DNA from: Strongylocentrotus droebachiensis
Lineage: Eukaryota; Echinodermata; Echinoidea; Camarodonta; Strongylocentrotidae
DNA length: 64,000 nucleotides
Direction of reading: 5' to 3'
Assembly: GCA_035222895.1 (NCBI GenBank)
Contig: JAVYIG010001828.1
Location: 231,192 to 295,191 of the forward strand
A program made the translations under genes and the position numbers. Of the stretch, positions 23,342 through 43,799 are shown one piece after another (within the stretch, counting starts at the first letter, position 1; each line of letters opens with the position of its first letter). The notes under the pieces were generated by a model, which saw only the letters and a list, made by a program, of their open reading frames with translations, ran no database searches and was not told the DNA's origin.

Positions 23342-26300
23342 ATGCTGAAACCTAAGGCTCTAACACAAGTCCTAAGCCAGGCAAATACAGGAGGAGTTCA
23401 GAGTTCTCTGTAAGTACTAAATCATTAATTTTGTAATTCCAATTCCATTCCACAAATGTTCCACTGCACTGCCACTGTTGTACTTGTAACTCAGTGTCAT
23501 AACTACATGTCTTCAGTTCATGTTTTCATTCTTTTATTAAAAAAGGGAAGGGGTGCTAATTCAGAATCATATCCATACTTTGACCTACTAAACATACCAA
23601 AAATCAACTAAAACTTCATCAATTGTTCAAATAATGGTCATGATTTTAAAGTCATTATGTTACCTGTTTCGTCAATTTTCTTATCTTTTTGGTGTATTTT
23701 TCCTAAAAGCAAAAAATTATTATAAACACTTTATCACAGGATTCATGGTTTACTGCTGCACAATGCAATTGCATACCGTACCGATGGTGGGTTGCGGGCG
23801 CACGTGCTTGAAGTTAGCGACAGTAATCTTAGATCCTCATTAAGTTAATCTAAGCAATTCGTCATTAGTGTGTGATGTTGAGTGTTGTCACGTTGTTCTG
23901 TTGATTGAGAATCAGGGGGCCGTTTCTCGAAACCAACTCCATGACAGTCATATCTTTGTCGGCGACCTACGGAGATGTCATGAAGTGGATAAACCGTTTC
24001 ACAAAGCCATGACAGACATGATATCGATATATCGCGATACTAGCAGCTCAAGAACATAGTCTTTGTCACGATCCATTTGATTTATCAAGAATAACCCAAA
24101 ACAAGTTTTGGGGCTAAAATTGTTCAAAAAGAAATATATACATATAAATTCTCCTAAAATAAATAATAAATAGTGTCATTATCAAATGTAGATCATCAAA
24201 CGATTTGCATATTTCTGTAAAGATTCTTAAATTGAAGAAAAACCGGTGAGTGTTTTTTTTTTCGACAGTCAAATGAAAAGTTAGTTGAAGGATACCGTAA
24301 TGTGATAGTTTATCAATACGTACTTTTTTGTTTATTGTGACGAGGAATTTTAGGAAAAATACCTTTTCTCTGCCAGTTTTTATTCTAGAGTCTCACAATA
24401 CTCGTCATATAATTGATTTAATATTGAAAATATGATTTGAAAGAAGTAATTAGAGAGGGAATAATAATGCACATAGGCCCCAAAGGTATGATGGTATCCT
24501 AAGAAAGACTATGGATTGAATATGGACAACGGTGTGTAACATTCTTATCTCTTTTATTTATATGTTATAGTTTAATGATTTGTGATTTAATGTTTATATT
24601 CAGCTTTTTAAAATTTCTGTATAATTTGTATTATCACTTCTTTACATTTGCATTTCGCATCCCAGAGAATTACGTACCGAACTCGTCTATATTTTTCTCA
24701 AAATGAGAGTGAAACTAATCGTACATTTCGCGGCCCACGGAATGGCAATAAACTGACTTGTGATGGCGCTTTACAGCAATTAAAAAGATATGACGGGTTC
24801 GGAGCAGTGACAACTCATTGTCGCGGAAGTTGTCGCTCATCTTGGCAAAGACGGCTTCGTGAAACACTTAGCTGACAAGTTGCGTGACAGTGGCGAGATG
24901 TCGTTGATCTTGTAGTTATGACGGTTTCGAGAAACGGCCCCCTGGTCATTAATTGTTTCACTTTCAATCCAGGAAATGGTACAACTTAAACTTCACTACA
25001 ACTACAAGTGAAATTCTAGTTCATGTACGTCCCATTGAGATGCATCCTAAGTTTTATTTTATTACACACAGTTCACAAGGATCTCAATGAAATTGCGCCT
25101 TATGATGGTTTCGTAAAATGCTGCCATTTTTTTTTCTTGTAGTGTTCATTTGAAGTGAGATGTATTTAACCATTAAAAGGCAATTGTGGAAAATAGGCGG
25201 TAGAGGCGCACAGCTGATATATAGGAGACTTTCTCCCACTTGAGAGGCTGTCTATCATATTGGAGATTCCAAAAAAACAAAAGAAACAATATCAACAACG
25301 AGACCAAAAAATTCCCTGCCAGATTTATCTCTCTCTGAGGTTAGGAGCCTTGAGTATTGCTATTGATTTTGTGTGTGGATTAAAAACTGTTGTGATAACA
25401 AAACTAGATGGTGAATTCTCAAAGAAAAAATACAGAAATGTAGTTGTACAGCTCCTGTAGATTTGGTTAAATCTCTGTTAAAGGGTGATTGTGATGCCAA
25501 GATTGGTTAATACTTAGAATATATTAAGATGAAAGTATGAAACTGCTCTTTTCTACAGATTACTCAACAATGAGGGCTCCCTTCTTGCCTATTCTGGTTA
25601 TGGAGACAAAGATGCCCGTGTAACAGCAGCCATCGCTAGCAACATTTGGGCAGCGTATGAGAAAAACGGCAAGGTGGCCTTTACAGAGGATGACCTCAAA
25701 CTTGTGCTCATGGATTGTGAGGTAAGAGCTAGAGAAGATGGGTTCAATTTTTAAAGGAAAACGTTAAGTATGAAGTGTTTGTTGAATTGTCAGAAAATTG
25801 ACTATGTGGGAGAAAGAAGGGGCCAAATCCATTAAGAATTTTTTTCAGTTATTTTTGTTTAAAGGACCCCCCAAACAAAATATTATTTCATGTTTAAGAG
25901 ACAGTTTGTATTCATCTTCAATTACATGTACATGTAAGTAATATTTATGTTTGAACAGTTCGCTAAACAAGATACTGTTCAGACTCTTATAAAGTTATTT
26001 CAAAATAATATTGTCTAACCAGCTCAATTAACTTTTTTTAAAGGGTTGACCCTTCCTGTCATTTTTAATTCCCTTTTAGATAATATGACTATTTTCCACA
26101 TTAAATTTGAGCAACTGTTCAAGCGATTAAAATAAATATGTTAGAAAGATATCAAGATTGAATACGAAGGTCGTATTCATGGAAGGAAGAAGAGGGGAAG
26201 ACCTCATAAAGGCTTTCTAGACGATGTAATCACAGAATGTGGAGCAACAGGGTATGAAACACTGAAACGGATGGCTCAAGACCGAGAAAATTGGAGAGAC

Positions 26301-26903
26301 ACTTGATATAAAATTTTGATTGGGTCACTGAACCTGTCACAAAAACGACAGATCACTCTATTGATGATCAAGATTGAACCTCTGTCAAAATCATTTGTTT
26401 TTCTTGCTCAATGGTTTTATCATGTGTTATTCTCCCCCAGAATGGACGAGTTGCAATCACTAAAGTTGCCAATTTGCTGTTATGCATCCATGCCGAATCC
26501 TCGGTAGGCTTTGGAATGTTAAAGAAAAAGGTAAGAATATTGAATAATTTTGTATCTGAAAATATCATTTCTTTTTTTCTTTTTTTTTTAATGTATCTGT
26601 GTTATTGTCATTATTGTTGTAGTTATTGTTGTGGTTTCCTTTTTAGAGTTCTTTTCCCTAAATTTTTTTTTTCATGACTCCCATAGTATGTTTCAGTAAT
26701 GTTACTACCGGGTATGTGTTATTGTTGTTACTGTTGTTGTTATTGTTGTGGTTTCCTTTAGTGCTGTAGTCAAACGTTTAACCGTCCGGTATCTGACCGC
26801 CCATGGCGGATTCCGTTTTCAATTGGACGGTTTCGTTTTCCCGTTTTTTTTTTTTTTTTTAATATTTTTTTTTTTTTTTTTAATATTTTTTTTTTTTTTT
26901 TAT

Positions 26904-26953
<50 letters not shown>

Positions 26954-27938
26954 TTTCGATTTATGCCCCTCCACCTGGCACTATGCCTGGCAATGTCTCC
27001 CAGCTCAGTAATCTGTGTGTTGACTCACCACTTGAAAACTAAAACAACACTACAATTTGTCTGTCATCTTGGTTTGAAAGTAATCTTTGTAATAGATCTC
27101 GATATGTAGTTTATAATAATAATTCAACCAACTTTTACACACAAGGTTCTATATCCTAGGTCCTTTTCTACTGTTTTTAGTTTACATTACTGATCTTACA
27201 CATTCTTCTAAAAACGACATTGTTACTATTATTTGTGACAAGTTCAAGTTCGCCTTCAAATGCACCTCATAGTTAAATGAAAGTCCTTCCCGCTTTTTCA
27301 CACGGACCTGGCTCGGTTAAACGACTAAAAAATAAATTTAAAAAAAAAAAAAAAAACGTGACTGGCGGTTAAACGGAATTGGAGATATCCGTGATGTTAC
27401 AGCACTAGTTTCCTTTTCAGAGGGCTTTCCCCAAAAAAGTTGTTTTCATGACTTCCGTAAAAATAAGCAATTAATTTTTTTTCCCCATTAAGCTGGATGT
27501 TTAAGTAATGTTATTATGTAATTTTAAAAGTGTTTTACCTAAAAGTAGGAAGAATAGATTACATAACAGGCGTCTGAGCGTTTTGCATGTGTTGAAGATC
27601 ATTTTTACATAACATAAATCTGTAGTTTCATGCTTATTTCCGCCTACCGTATCTATTTCTGATATACGAGCTTGTAAATATACGAGCTTGTAAAAGTCAG
27701 TTATTCAAAGAGTTTGTTTCTTGCAGACCTCATATTAACTGAAGTTTTAAAAAAGAACAATCAAATGTTTGTTTTTCTAATGAAGGTGCATCTTTGTTTC
27801 TTTGCAAAGTAAAAAAAGAAGATGATTTTGTGAAAAATAATTAAATGACTCCTATGTTCTATGTAATTATTTTATTCCCAGATCTCGTCGTTAGCGGAAT
27901 ATCTTCAGGAACCATTGCAGACTGTTGCGTCCTCATAG
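23342..27938 (+). CDS. LAMTOR2: LAMTOR2 (p14, roadblock-domain subunit of Ragulator), 4 exons, 125 aa
   Basis: Exons 23342-23409, 25559-25721, 26441-26530 and 27882-27938 join in phase with GT-AG borders, giving 125 residues, the same length as the human protein. The start [20 protein letters not shown], then [51 protein letters not shown] and GFGMLKKK are almost identical to vertebrate LAMTOR2. The single Roadblock/LC7 domain fills the protein. In known biology it pairs with LAMTOR3 in the late-endosomal Ragulator scaffold that recruits Rag GTPases and mTORC1 and supports MAPK signalling. Introns carry a 1-kb inverted-repeat element, a LINE fragment and a hAT-like element. It diverges from ECD across a short shared promoter. 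Confidence 0.97.
23913..24944. mobile_element. About 1-kb inverted-repeat element in LAMTOR2 intron 1
   Basis: Left end CAGGGGGCCGTTTCTCGAAA is mirrored by TTTCGAGAAACGGCCCCCTG at the right end. Subterminal sequence is also related: GATGTCAT, GTTTCAC-AAGCC and GACAGTC motifs on the left match the GACATCT, GTTTCACGAAGCC and GTCACTG motifs of the inverted right arm. No target duplication is evident and no transposase frame remains. Confidence 0.75.
26154..26306 (+). pseudogene. C-terminal remnant of a non-LTR retrotransposon ORF
   Basis: In-frame codons read [20 protein letters not shown], then [18 protein letters not shown] and [16 protein letters not shown]. The pattern of a GRP-basic block followed by QDRE-WR is typical of the end of LINE endonuclease-reverse transcriptases. 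Only about 50 residues remain. It lies in LAMTOR2 intron 2, sense orientation, ending 134 bp before exon 3. Confidence 0.75.
26759..27407. mobile_element. hAT-like non-autonomous element in LAMTOR2 intron 3
   Basis: Ends TAGTGCTGTA and TACAGCACTA (the right end has one extra T before ACAGC) are inverted repeats, flanked by an exact 8-bp duplication GTTTCCTT (26751-26758 and 27408-27415). Subterminal CGTTTAACCG and CGGTTAAACG motifs recur inside both ends. The interior has a long poly-T tract (about 26840-26950) and no transposase frame. Confidence 0.87.
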
Positions 27939-28362
27939 CCCAAGGGCAAGGCAGAATTAGTGTGTGTTTGTGGTTATATAGTTTGTGTAGTACAGTATTA
28001 TACCAAGATGAAACTATATGTTCTGTATCTTTAGAGCCTTCTACAATATGTACGTCTGCCAATGACAAGTACTGATTGTTTTAAAGCAACAAAAATTATG
28101 ACTTTTGAACTGATGAGGAAAAGGACTCTACCATTGTATAGTGTATGTGTTAATAGATCAAATGTCCTTTTTAGGAGTGGCACTAGAAGATTAATTGCTT
28201 TGTGGGGCGTTGGGCTTCTTGCATTCATTTTCTACATGTGGGAGGGGGATAGAGCCAACCAAAACCCCTCATGAACAGCTACAGGCGGCAGGCCCTTCTA
28301 CATATGTTGTCTCCTCATATGTATTTTACTGAATGGGTTTGTGACATATTCATGACTTCTAT

Positions 28363-28480
28363 CCCGGTCACATCAAAGAGACCGACACCAGACCGGCGAC
28401 AGACCAAACAAGACATTGCATTATGGCAAAGATCAGTCGTTTAGAGTCGGTTTGGTGTCGGTTTGGGGGTGTGACTGAGG
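28363..28480. mobile_element. Small palindromic (MITE-like) element
   Basis: The left arm CCCGGTCACATC..GACCGACACCAGACCG and the right arm, CGGTTTGGTGTCGGTTTGGG then TGTGACTGAGG, are imperfect inverted repeats of about 38 bp. Located about 425 bp after LAMTOR2. No coding capacity. Confidence 0.65.
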
Positions 28481-30030
28481 TATTACATATTTTATCAACT
28501 CTATTACCGGTATGTAAGATAGTAAGAATCATCAAATGATGGCATTTTTGTTGGTTGTTATTAGATTAGATTTGTATCTCATCCGTTGGAAAAGTTTATA
28601 TCAGAGAAGTGATTCAGTGATACCAGTATTGAATTAAAAGAGCCAATTCCATTGAATGAATTGCTTGAGGCACTGCAGTTTAAATGTACCTGAAAAAGAG
28701 TTTCAAACAAATAGAGGAAATGTATAAGAAGTGGAGACTGAATTATACATCCGTCTCATTTCCGTCATTTATATGTTTTGTTTTATTCCATACATTACCA
28801 TCAGCTTATATGTGCATGTGCGATAAATTGAATTTCATTGTTAAAACTTTTAAATATGATCCCTTTTCCCCTGTTAATCCTGATTCCATGTTGCTTTCAA
28901 TAACAGTGTGAAAGATATGCTTCTTTTAAAACTAAACACAGCACTAAAAGGTTAAAAAGAGTTAAGAAACCTTAAAATACGTGCTTGTATTGAAGAAGAT
29001 GAATTAGCTACAGAGAGAATGGCAGGGCACATTGTGTAAAACATATCACATGCATCAAGGAGACTTATTGTATCTCAAAAGTAGCATTTTGAAAGTTGAA
29101 TTTGTTGAAACCAAATTGCTTTGTTGAAAGGGAAGAATAAATTCAGATATAAGTGTGGAAACATACAGTTTATTACAAAGTAAGATTTTCATACAGTATT
29201 TTTCAGTCAAATATTTTGTGTATTTAACAGTATGAACAAACATATCTTAAAGAGCTCCCTCTAGAGTCAGGTTACAAATAATTTCCTTCATGACATGTAT
29301 TGTGATGACTGCACATCAGGGTACTACTCAAAATTGCTTCAGAAGTTCAGATTATGATATTATATGATAGGATTTCAATAGGATGTCAGCCAATTTTTCT
29401 CTGATTTGTCTGCGTCTAATAAAGCCAACTTAATATCAGGGTGAACCTCCCCTTTAAACACATATATCCCTCTTATTTCATTAAGTATTTGTTTGTTCAT
29501 TTGTTTAATCCGCTCCCTAACCTCCTCTTCAGTAATTGACTGTACAATATGACAATGTATATTATTCTTTAAATGTGTCGAAGGAATACATGAAATATTA
29601 TTAAAATAAACAAAAGATTTTGTATTATAAACTTTGAATGCATAAACATGTAGTTATGTATGCATTTTACCAAGGAGTATCGTGCTGACAAATGTTACTA
29701 TATGTATAAAAAAAAATTAAAAAATATTATTCTGAATTATTTCTGTCTGTATGCCTACTTTATTAATTGAGAGGGGTCAAACCATGGCATTGCATGATAC
29801 ATTGTAGATATAATTTTATGCTTGCAGTTAACAACTAAATTACACATACCCTTACCAAGTTTTGTAATGTTTAAGTATGTGAAAGAATGATTTGTCCCGA
29901 TTTGTGTTTCTTGAGAATGTGACATATTAAAGCTTACATCTAAAAGTATTCAACAAAGGCCCTAATTCAACCAGTACACCTTTCATTATTGAGTTAAGAA
30001 AAAGAGAAAGGGTATGAATAATTTAGTTAA
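28481..30030. other. Intergenic, no gene seen
   Basis: AT-rich spacer. No frame longer than about 75 codons, no family resemblance and no clear repeat structure. It may include the LAMTOR2 3' UTR. Confidence 0.5.
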
Positions 30031-30396
30031 AGGTAAAGACCAGTTATGGTCATGCGATTGCATTGTGAAAGAAACGTTGTGGAATCGATCAGAAAAGGTT
30101 GATCATCTAGCATCTAGCATCTGCAAGGTTCTGGAATCATCAAAATGATGAGAAATTTGGCCCAGTCTTCGTAAAGTTACAAGCACTTTACACAGAAAGA
30201 TGTATATGGGACTACCCTATATCTCTCACAGACCATGAGAGAAACAAATTTACCAAATATATGAATTAGTAGGCGGTTTCCCGGCAATTTTTTTATCATC
30301 ATGTATTAGTCAAAACATATTCTTTCACATGATTGGTAATGAGAGCTTCCATTTCATTTTTTGAAATTGGGACGTTTCCAATACTGGTCTTTACCT
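30031..30396. mobile_element. TTAA-flanked MITE, full copy of a local family
   Basis: Left end AGGTAAAGACCAG and right end CTGGTCTTTACCT are perfect inverted repeats with TTAA on both sides (30027-30030, 30397-30400), compatible with piggyBac-type insertion. Internal landmarks AATTAGTAGGCGGTTTCCCG and CATCAAAATGATGAGAAATT recur in other copies in this window. Non-coding. Confidence 0.8.
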
Positions 30397-31289
30397 TTAA
30401 CTGTATGTTTCGAGATTTAGATATGGCCAAGTGTCATTCAACCTTATAAATAAGCAATATCTAAGTAATACAAGTATTCATCAATTTTGGAGAGAGAGGG
30501 GGGGGGGGGGAGGCAAAGAATCGGTTTCCAAAGGGTTTCCTGTTTTTACCTGCCACTTCGTTTAATAACCGATTTACCTTTTTTGCACTATGCTGCAGAT
30601 CATTGAATACCTTTAACAATGTTAAGTAGGAAAGATGTGAAGTTCTAATTAATCGTGAGATATCAAAACAAATATTGTTGTGTATATACTACATGAATGT
30701 ATTGTGAGTTTCGGCTTTACTTCCTCCAATGCATGCGAATTTCATTTCGAGCGCAAGAAACGTGCAATTTCTCAATACAATTTTTTGCTAAGCAAACTAT
30801 TCTGCATATGGCGAATAAGAAAATCTCATATTAAATTTTGTTTTATTTGGGATTCAGATCAATATTGGAAGTCGACACGTGACTAATCGGATCGGAACTA
30901 TACAGCAAAGTAAATACCAGCTTGTTTGTTTTCAACATCTGTTAATCAATAACTACCCATTTCCTTTTAGGATATATATCGACTTTAGAAACTCATTCTC
31001 AAGAACAGTCTAATACTGAGATTATGGTCTACGCACGATCTCCCTTTCATTATTGATTTCGTCCAAGTCTACAGGCAAGTAATTTCTGTTATGCCAGGGA
31101 AACCGATGCGGGAGAGAAGAACGGGGAAAATATTGATAAAATAAACTCCCCTTTTCTGGCAGGCCTATATTGTGTAGGCCTACATGATTGTATGTATAAT
31201 CGCATTAAGGGAAAATGGTGACAAGGGGAAAAAGAAGAATACGGACAAATAATGGAAAGGATGATGGAGAGGGGACAATAGAGAGGAAC

Positions 31290-31500
31290 AGGTATAAATG
31301 AGAAAGAAAGAAAGAGAGAGAGGGAGGGGGAGAGAGAGGAGAGAGGGAGAGAGAGAGAGAGAGAAGGGAAATGAAGAGAGAGTGAAGGGGAGGGTGAGTG
31401 AGAGAGAGTGAGAGAGAGAAAGAGAGAGGGGAGAGAGAGAGAGAGAGACAGGAAGAGAGACAGGGAGCAGAGAAAGAAAAGAGTTAGACCGAGAGAAAAA
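31290..31500. repeat. GA-rich low-complexity tract
   Basis: Imperfect GAGAGA/GGGAGA purine run. No other structure seen. Confidence 0.85.
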
Positions 31501-32548
31501 AGGGTTGCATAATGAAGGAAGGGAGGGGAATATAAAGGGGATATAGGGGAAATGAAATTATATTAAAAATGGGGTAAGGATTGGAAAAAAAAAGTGAAAA
31601 ATGCCCTGTCTGTTCTGTTCCGTTCACTCGCAAGACAGAATCGTGACTGTAACATACTAAAAATTTCTTAATTTCTTTTTTTCAAAGCACCAACGACCAT
31701 ATAGACATTCATCGAAACTTGCCTCTCTCTACCCAGGTGAGGTGAATGGCTATATACCTGTATAGGAGAGACTTCCTTGAATGCGCGTTAAGGCTGACCT
31801 GTGAGTGACATGAAAACTGGACATTGTGACATGTTAAGTGTAATTAAGTTTTAAAACACTTGTATATCACCCCCCCCCCCCCCCATGCACCATTTTAGGT
31901 GTTCTTGGCGAGATTTGTTTGTATGCTTATATCGTAAAATATCTTGAACTTTGAGATGTATATTGTATACACTCCTGATAAGTCAAAATAGGAAAAGAGT
32001 ACAAAGGTCATTCTTTCTTTCATTCATTTAATTTGTTATCAATTATTTGTGGAGCTGGATTATAAATTAACCTCATATTGGGTGCAAATTCAACAATATT
32101 ATTTATTCAAATCATCAAAAATCACCACTCATATTGGAGCAAAGTTTTCCTGTCTTCAATGAAAAGAAATCAGACAGAATCTGCATGTTAACCCCAAATA
32201 CGAAGAATGAGTTAGCCTTTTCACTTGTAACCATGGTAACTGCTTGGGAAGGAAAATTATCACAAAAGTTAGCTTTTAACCTTTTTCCCCTCTCACTAGA
32301 AAAATATAAACGAATTGGGCGAACACCGAGGCGAAAATCGCTTATTACGGGCGGCTCATGCATGAGAATGAGTCGAGTATAGTTCACCTGCTGGAGTTTG
32401 TCATGGGATTTGAAGTACTTGTGCCAATGTGGACATTGCCCATTCTTCCCAAGTAAATACCACCACCATTGCTCATTCATTCCTAAGTCCAACCAGCTCG
32501 CAGTATTCAATTATAGTGAGCAGACGACATTGGGTTATGGCCGGGCTC
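31500..32548. other. 5' flank of ABI, no gene seen
   Basis: Contains a poly-C tract at about 31869-31884 and unremarkable AT-rich DNA. A 131-codon frame on the minus strand here has no coding character that I recognise. Confidence 0.45.
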
Positions 32549-32550
32549 GT

Positions 32551-32558
32551 TTTGGCGC
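32551..32558 (+). promoter_or_regulatory. E2F-type site upstream of ABI
   Basis: TTTGGCGC within a short CpG-rich block (GGGCTCGTTTTGGCGCGAGG) matches the E2F consensus and lies about 330 bp before the ABI start codon. Functional role is inferred only. Confidence 0.3.
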
Positions 32559-32888
32559 GAGGTTAAGTTTTTTGGAGCACTCGCGAAACCGAAAGTCAGG
32601 CTCAGTAATTGGACTTTTTTCTAAACTGTCATAACTCATAACGATACACTGGTTACATGTTTTGGCATGCAGTGTGATGTTCGTGTTATTCAGACATTCC
32701 CCTGTCTTTACCCATCTTCTATTTTCGACCGTTTAAAAGTGAGAGACTATAGCTTATGGAACTACGATCACGTGTTGATACTGGATACTAGAAACTTGAT
32801 GCCTCGACTATTGTAAGATTTGTTGAATTTGAAGATTCATGGAATTTTGGTCCAAGGTCTGCAGTAACTTTTGAACGTGGTATATGCA

Positions 32889-43046
<10,158 letters not shown>

Positions 43047-43149
43047 TCAAAAATATTCGAGCTAAGCCCAACTCCCGATGACCATGATTAGCCTAAACCA
43101 GGAGGACCTTGAAGCACAAGAAAGACAAGAAACTAGGAGCCGATGATCA

Positions 43150-43625
43150 TTCTGGCTGCGAATCGTAGTGACGTCAAACCAATCGCAAGACTGTCTCGGA
43201 CTGTCCCCAGGCCTCGGTTACCTGGTAACTGAGTGGAACAGATGCCGGGAAATACCACGAAAGATTCTTCAAACTCTCGATGATCTGACCATACTCATTT
43301 TTTGATTTACAAAAAGGGCATGAAGTTACGAACTGTCACCCTACGAATCGTAGTGAGGTCTGACCAGTCGCAAGATTTACTGAAAGAAAGAAAGAACATC
43401 TCAAGGCCACCGTATGCTAACCGATCCGGCTGCGATCCGATTACGTAGATATTTTCAACATCTGTAGATATTATGGAAATGTAAACAGTCATCTAATATC
43501 TTCCTGGGAGGGGTTCCTCAAATCATATGAATAAAGTTATAAAGGCATTTAAGGCAATGTATTACTGCATTCGAGCTGAGAAATTTCTCGATCGGCTGCG
43601 AATCGTAGTGATATCAGGCCATACA
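43150..43625. repeat. Three diverged copies of a short motif in the ABI 3' region
   Basis: GCTGCGAATCGTAGTGACGTC (43157), CTACGAATCGTAGTGAGGTC (43338) and GCTGCGAATCGTAGTGATATC (43594), each followed within 25 bases by a CCA..TCGCAAGA-like block. Spacing is about 180 and 255 bp. A fourth partial CGGCTGCGATCCG lies at 43435. Confidence 0.65.
43530..43535 (+). terminator. Candidate ABI polyadenylation signal
   Basis: AATAAA 484 bases after the ABI stop codon, the first good hexamer downstream. Confidence 0.5.
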
Positions 43626-43686
43626 GTCACAAGAGTGTTCCTGATTTGGATCCAACTTGGCATTTTCATTTCCTAAAAGGCCTGTG

Positions 43687-43793
43687 TTTGAAGACAAATT
43701 TTGATGAAAGAATACATAATTTGGGTTTTCTGTTGTACACATAAAATTTAAATTTTGTATTCTTTCACGATACTCGTCTTCAAACACATTTGT
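43687..43793. repeat. Inverted repeat (hairpin) downstream of ABI
   Basis: GTGTTTGAAGAC and GAAAGAATACATAATTT on the left are mirrored by AAATTTTGTATTCTTTC and GTCTTCAAACAC on the right, arms about 45 bp with two bulges. Likely a small palindromic element. Confidence 0.65.
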
Positions 43794-43799
43794 TTGAAA

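Noticed and set aside
26748..27011. Frame with a long Phe run
   Set aside because: It is the poly-T core of a hAT-like element.
32115..32510. 131-codon minus-strand frame upstream of ABI
   Set aside because: No recognisable motif, no splice context and it overlaps the ABI promoter region.
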